Origin: CAWIUB01 sp963839995
Lineage (GTDB): Bacteria; Actinomycetota; Actinomycetes; Mycobacteriales; Jatrophihabitantaceae
NCBI GenBank assembly: GCA_963839995.1
Contig: CAWIXH010000015.1
Span: forward strand, 62,001 to 126,000
DNA: 64,000 nucleotides
Direction of reading: 5' to 3'
The notes beneath the pieces are model-generated. The model had not been told where the DNA came from, searched no databases, and saw nothing but the letters and a program-made list of their open reading frames with translations. Both the position numbers and the translations under genes were made by a program. Within the stretch, counting starts at the first letter, position 1; each line of letters starts with the position of its first letter. This document shows positions 60,793 to 64,000 of the stretch, piece after piece.

Positions 60793-62262
60793 TTGGTGAA
60801 GTCGAACCGCGCCTACGGCGACGGCTCCGTCCGCCCATACGGCAACGGCTGGCGCGGCGTCGTCGAGCTCCCGTCGGACCCGGTAACCGGTAAACGCAAG
60901 CGCAGGTACGTTGTCCGGCGAACGAAATCCGCTGCCGAGCAGGCCGTTCGAGAGCTCCGAGCCGAGCGGGACGGCGGCACGCCCGCGCGTGCGACACGTC
61001 AAACCAGCGGCCTAACGGTGGGGCAGTGGCTCGATACCTGGCTGGCGGCAGGTGCCGGCGGCGTCAAGCCAAAGACCCTGCGCCGCTACGCGGGCCTTGT
61101 GGAGTACCAGATCAAGCCGACCCTCGGCGCTCGCCTGCTTGCCTCTCTGCGAGCCGAGCATGTGCGAACGGCACTGGCCACGATGGCTGCGATGCCAGCG
61201 AGGTCGACTGCCGGTCGTCCGATGCCTGGCACCACATTGTCCGACTCCTCGATACGTCAGGCTCATCGGGTCATCCTCAAAGCCGTAGGTGACGCCGTCT
61301 ATGACGGCGTCCTTGATCGCGACTATGTCCGCCGCCGCGTCAAGGCCCCGATCGTCCGTGCACGCAAGCCCGGTCGCGCATTCTCGTTGGACGATGCCCG
61401 CGCCGTCTTGGCGGCGGCCAAGGAGACGGAGACACCCGCACGGTGGCTACTCGCGCTCACGACGGGACTCCGGCAAGCAGAGGTGCTCGGCCTGTCATGG
61501 CCGGCCATTGACTGGGACACGCACCGGATCAATATCGAGGCACAGCTGCATTACGACCCGGCAGAGCACGGCTGTTCTGCGAACGAGCGATGTTCCTGGT
61601 GGTCCCGTCCATGCCCGCCCTCCAAGCCGTGTTCGGGCGACCGCGCAAGGGGATGCCCTCACGACTGGCACCGAGCCCGCCGTCGCCCGTGCCCGCCTCC
61701 AAAGGCCCACGCCTGCCCCCCGCGCGGCCCTTGTCGATACACGGCGCGCCTTTGCCCGCATGCTAGGGGAGGTCCGAGGCTGGTGCGGTACACCAAGTCG
61801 GACCACGACCGCATCATCCTGATGACCCCCGGCACGGAGGCTGCGCTGCACGCGCTCAGGTCGCGCCAGGTCGCAGCGCGCGAAGCTGCAGGGGATAGGT
61901 GGGAGATGCGCCCGGAGTTCGCGCACCTAGTCTTCACTGGAACCTTGGGTCAGCCGGTGAACCCGCGCGAGGACCACCGGCGGTGGAAGCACCTTCTCGT
62001 AATGGCTGGCGTCCCAGAAGCGCGATTGCACGATGCTCGCCACACAACCGCGACGATCTTGACTGCGCTCGGCATCGACCCTACTGCCGTGCAGACCCTG
62101 CTCGGCCACTCGTCGTTGCTTGTGACGCAGGGCTACCAACACGTCAGCGCCGAGATGCTTGCACCAGCTATGACTGCCCTCCACGCGGCACTCAAGACGA
62201 CATCGGACGAGGCGGACGCGATCCGCCGTGATCTGGCTCGACACGCCCGGCGGCGGCAGTAG
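60793..62262 (+). CDS. tyrosine integrase with Cys-rich insertion
   Basis: 489 residues. SAM-like N-terminal domain (TVGQWLDTWLAAGAGGVKPK), then the catalytic domain: TTGLRQAEVLGL (Arg227), LHDARHTTATIL (His413, Arg416), LLGHSS (His439) and GYQHVSAEM (Tyr448). Between Arg227 and the HxxR box is an insertion with nine cysteines from 261 to 321 (CSANERCSWWSRPC through RYTARLCPH), probably zinc-binding. It lies next to tRNA-Lys, its likely target. Starts at TTG 60793 or GTG 60796, after GGGAGGAG. Confidence 0.92.
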   Translation: MVKSNRAYGDGSVRPYGNGWRGVVELPSDPVTGKRKRRYVVRRTKSAAEQAVRELRAERDGGTPARATRQTSGLTVGQWLDTWLAAGAGGVKPKTLRRYAGLVEYQIKPTLGARLLASLRAEHVRTALATMAAMPARSTAGRPMPGTTLSDSSIRQAHRVILKAVGDAVYDGVLDRDYVRRRVKAPIVRARKPGRAFSLDDARAVLAAAKETETPARWLLALTTGLRQAEVLGLSWPAIDWDTHRINIEAQLHYDPAEHGCSANERCSWWSRPCPPSKPCSGDRARGCPHDWHRARRRPCPPPKAHACPPRGPCRYTARLCPHARGGPRLVRYTKSDHDRIILMTPGTEAALHALRSRQVAAREAAGDRWEMRPEFAHLVFTGTLGQPVNPREDHRRWKHLLVMAGVPEARLHDARHTTATILTALGIDPTAVQTLLGHSSLLVTQGYQHVSAEMLAPAMTALHAALKTTSDEADAIRRDLARHARRRQ

Positions 62263-62275
62263 GTCGTGGCGCAGC

Positions 62276-62412
62276 GGTACCTCCATTCAGGAACGGAGGT
62301 ACCTCCATCTGGACCCTCCCTCCGAGCGGCCAGACCGCACCGGTGCTGTTCGACCAGTTTCGTCGCTAGAGCCTGCTGGCGGCCGGTGGCGAATGGAGGG
62401 CTAATGGAGGTA
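62276..62412. repeat. repeated GGTACCTCCAT motifs, candidate integrase arm sites
   Basis: GGTACCTCCAT is at 62276-62286 and 62298-62308; the latter sits in the palindrome GGAGGTACCTCC. Complementary half-sites AATGGAGG occur at 62392-62399 and 62403-62410. They lie between the integrase gene and its tRNA target, where arm-type sites are expected. Confidence 0.6.
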
Positions 62413-62498
62413 GTAGGCTCCTCCGGTCGCCTGTCTAGACCAGCAAATGCCGATACCGGGAAGACTCTCGGCCAGTAATCACGGGCCATACAGCGGTG

Positions 62499-62571
62499 TG
62501 GGCCCCGAGGGACTCGAACCCTCAACCTACGGATTAAAAGTCCGCAGCTCTGCCTATTGAGCTAGAGGCCC
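62499..62571 (-). tRNA. tRNA-Lys (anticodon TTT)
   Basis: The minus strand gives a 73-nt cloverleaf with acceptor stem GGGCCTC/GGGGCCC, anticodon loop CTTTTAA (TTT), and T-loop GGTTCGAGTCC. The discriminator is A. CCA is not encoded. The 3' end faces the integrase, matching integration into the tRNA 3' half. The other attachment copy was not found in the window. Confidence 0.95.
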
Positions 62572-62676
62572 GTGACGCCCAGTGTTCCAGAGCCGGAGAG
62601 TAGCTCGAAGCCACCTTGGTGGTTGATCTCCGCGTAATCAGGATTGATCGTTCTGGCATGAGCCCGAAACCGAGCG

Positions 62677-63339
62677 GTGGCAGCGTCTTCGGACATGGTG
62701 TCCAAAACCAGCCCGTGCCTCGCAAAGCCTCCCGCCGGGCCCAGAGCGGATCGACGACTCACCGACGGGGCGACACAGCACGCTGCGCTCACCGGGCTGG
62801 TTCGCGAGCCCTGGCTCCTTCGCGTGGATTGTACTGATTTGCTCATTCGGCCCGCCGCACCGAGAGATCTCGAGGCGGTGGCTCGCATGCACGGCAGGTG
62901 CTGCGCACGCAGCCTGCTCGATCGGTACCGCTCAGGTGGTCGAGGGCCCGCAGTGGCGGCGATGGAGCGGATGCTGCGTCGACCGCTCACCTTCGTGGCA
63001 AGCACCGCCCGCGGCGAGATTTCAGCGGTAGCGGTCGCGGCGGCCGATCCGGCACACGGTCAAGAAGCCGCCGAGATCGGCCTGCTTGTCGAGGACGACT
63101 GGCAGGGGCTCGGCCTGGGCCGGGAGCTCATGACGCATCTGGCCGGCGCCGCGCTGGTATGCGGCTACCGGGAGCTCGTCGCCTATCCTGCGACGTCGGT
63201 GATCCCGGCCCAGCGGCTGATGATCGACGTGGGACACACCCGGGTTGTCATGTTTCCGGACGACCTGCATCTGCACACATATCTGCCGGAGTCCGCCGCC
63301 CTGGGCCTCGGCGCGGTGCGGGAACGGTTGGCCAGCTAG
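62677..63339 (+). CDS. GNAT-family acetyltransferase
   Basis: About 220 residues. Conserved sequence starts DLLIRPAAPRDLEAVARMHG, followed by TFVASTARGEISAVAVAAAD, IGLLVEDDWQGLGLGRELMT (acetyl-CoA loop) and a C-terminal helix. It resembles the GNAT domains found alone or fused in actinobacteria. Start uncertain: GTG 62677, ATG 62695 or GTG 62824 are possible. Confidence 0.78.
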   Translation: MAASSDMVSKTSPCLAKPPAGPRADRRLTDGATQHAALTGLVREPWLLRVDCTDLLIRPAAPRDLEAVARMHGRCCARSLLDRYRSGGRGPAVAAMERMLRRPLTFVASTARGEISAVAVAAADPAHGQEAAEIGLLVEDDWQGLGLGRELMTHLAGAALVCGYRELVAYPATSVIPAQRLMIDVGHTRVVMFPDDLHLHTYLPESAALGLGAVRERLAS

Positions 63340-63362
63340 CCGGGTGCGGGTCTTCGGCAGCA

Positions 63363-63400
63363 GAACGCGCCTCGCGGCCACCACGCAGCGAGGCGCGTTC
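63363..63400. terminator. bidirectional hairpin terminator
   Basis: GAACGCGCCTCG (63363-63374) pairs perfectly with CGAGGCGCGTTC (63389-63400) around a 14-base loop. It lies between two convergent genes, so it can serve both. Confidence 0.8.
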
Positions 63401-63411
63401 ACGACAATGCG

Positions 63412-63636
63412 TCAGCCGGTCTTGCCCTTCAGCGCAACGAGCACGCCGGCGAGTGCGAAGTACTTGTTGCTACCGAGTTCGGCGACGGTGTGGATGCCGA
63501 GCGCGTCTACAAGCTTTGCGTCGTGCTCAGCGGTGAGCCTGGCGATCGCCGACGGCGGCGCGGCGAGGATCTCGTCCAGCGACTTGCTCTCGTACGCCTT
63601 GTCGAGCGCCTTGGTGAGGTCTACCGACACTGCCAT
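63412..63636 (-). CDS. small conserved helical protein
   Basis: 74 residues from ATG 63634-63636, behind GGGAGAG. MAVSVDLTKALDKAYESKSL is followed by DEILAAPPSAIARLTAEHDA and a HhH-like TVAELGSNKYFALAGVLVAL. Similar short proteins are common in actinobacteria; the role is unknown. A start at 63669 would add 11 residues without benefit. Confidence 0.75.
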   Translation of the reverse strand: MAVSVDLTKALDKAYESKSLDEILAAPPSAIARLTAEHDAKLVDALGIHTVAELGSNKYFALAGVLVALKGKTG

Positions 63637-63757
63637 GTTTCTCTCCCTGGGATGACGGCCGCCCCTCATGCGGCCTGCGGCGCCAGCCTTCCGTTAAAGG
63701 TGATCAAAGGTCAACTCGCAACGCCTGGTTCTTCGGCGGCGGGTAACCTCGCCGACC

Positions 63758-64000
63758 ATGCCCGTCCATCTCGCCGATCTGACCACGCTGCGCCTGGGGG
63801 GTGCAGCGGCACGCGCCATCGACGCTAGGACAACGGAGGAGATCGCGGCTGCGGTCAGCGACGCCGACGCGGCCGGGCAGCCTGTGCTGATCGTCGGCGG
63901 CGGCAGCAACCTGGTCGCAGCTGACGAGGGATGGCCGGGTGTGGTCGTCCGGCTGAAGTCGTCCGGCGTCTCGGTTGCCGACGACGGCGACGGGGTGCTG
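63758..64000 (+). CDS. murB: UDP-N-acetylenolpyruvoylglucosamine reductase, 5' part
   Basis: 81 codons from ATG 63758 to the right edge. LADLTTLRLGGAARAIDART and LIVGGGSNLVAADEGWPGVV are the FAD-binding start of MurB, which reduces the enolpyruvyl group to form UDP-MurNAc in the cytoplasm. TAACCT (63744-63749) precedes the ATG by eight bases with no Shine-Dalgarno, so a leaderless transcript is possible. Confidence 0.93.
   Translation, partial: MPVHLADLTTLRLGGAAARAIDARTTEEIAAAVSDADAAGQPVLIVGGGSNLVAADEGWPGVVVRLKSSGVSVADDGDGVL

Noticed and set aside
1..64000. CRISPR array
   Set aside because: No regularly spaced repeat series of 25-40 bp is visible anywhere in the window, and no cas-like genes are present.

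Overview
The window is high-GC DNA with GTG/TTG starts, GGAGG-type ribosome sites, Ig-like/YkuD L,D-transpeptidases, a deazaflavin-dependent oxidoreductase and tightly overlapping ATGA/GTGA gene junctions. This points to an actinomycete chromosome; I cannot name the genus from sequence alone. The right end (tRNA-Lys, a GNAT gene, a small conserved ORF, the start of murB) looks like core chromosome. Most of the rest is accessory DNA, apparently a genomic island inserted at the 3' end of tRNA-Lys.

Layout. 0-6.5 kb: a LuxR-type hydrolase/regulator fusion cut by the left edge, a 184-bp MITE-like element with 17-bp inverted ends and an 8-bp target duplication, a frameshifted glycosyltransferase, a small ORF behind a palindromic operator, a LacI regulator, a truncated methyltransferase and an endonuclease/exonuclease/phosphatase-family protein. 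6.6-10 kb: an IS110 element, an SRPBCC protein and a frameshifted SnoaL-like gene. 10-17 kb: a 1349-residue protein joining a DUF4297/Cap4-like nuclease domain to a STAND-type NTPase (candidate anti-phage gene), a deazaflavin oxidoreductase and a second PD-(D/E)XK nuclease-like protein. 17-26 kb: two L,D-transpeptidases around a ParB-like plasmid/phage protein, many decaying genes (hydrolase, GMC oxidoreductase, methyltransferase, VOC, carbonic anhydrase, SnoaL), and an intact divergent TetR/MFS pair. 26-38.5 kb: a GH15 glycosidase, two identical 1387-bp ISL3-type insertion sequences with separate 8-bp target duplications, a decayed Asp/Glu racemase, and an operon of MMPL exporter, SAM methyltransferase and class V aminotransferase whose divergent tetR is broken by an amber codon and by the second IS copy. 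38.7-40.3 kb: a GNAT gene and a divergent pair of MarR-like genes with two palindromic operators.

40.5-60 kb is the most coherent part. A leftward run beginning at 58.27 kb encodes a lipoprotein, a secreted protein, CpaB/RcpC, a CpaE-like ATPase, the TadA ATPase, TadB, TadC (with an in-frame amber codon), a Flp-like pilin, three TadE/TadG-like pseudopilins and a LysM-BTAD membrane protein. After a gap it continues with a sigma-like HTH protein, a small protein, a MinD/ParA-like ATPase, an internally duplicated membrane protein and VirB8-like and VirB6/TrbL-like conjugation proteins. A prepilin peptidase and a double-HTH regulator lie at the right end, then an excisionase-like protein, a tyrosine integrase with a nine-cysteine insertion, repeated arm-type sites and tRNA-Lys(TTT). 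This looks like an integrated element that carries both Tad pilus and type IV secretion-like genes. No relaxase, VirB4 or VirD4 is visible in the window, so the element is either incomplete or extends further left.

The best candidates for undescribed biology are the Tad/T4SS-like hybrid locus, the nuclease-STAND gene, the Cys-rich integrase and the MITE-like element with its target duplication.
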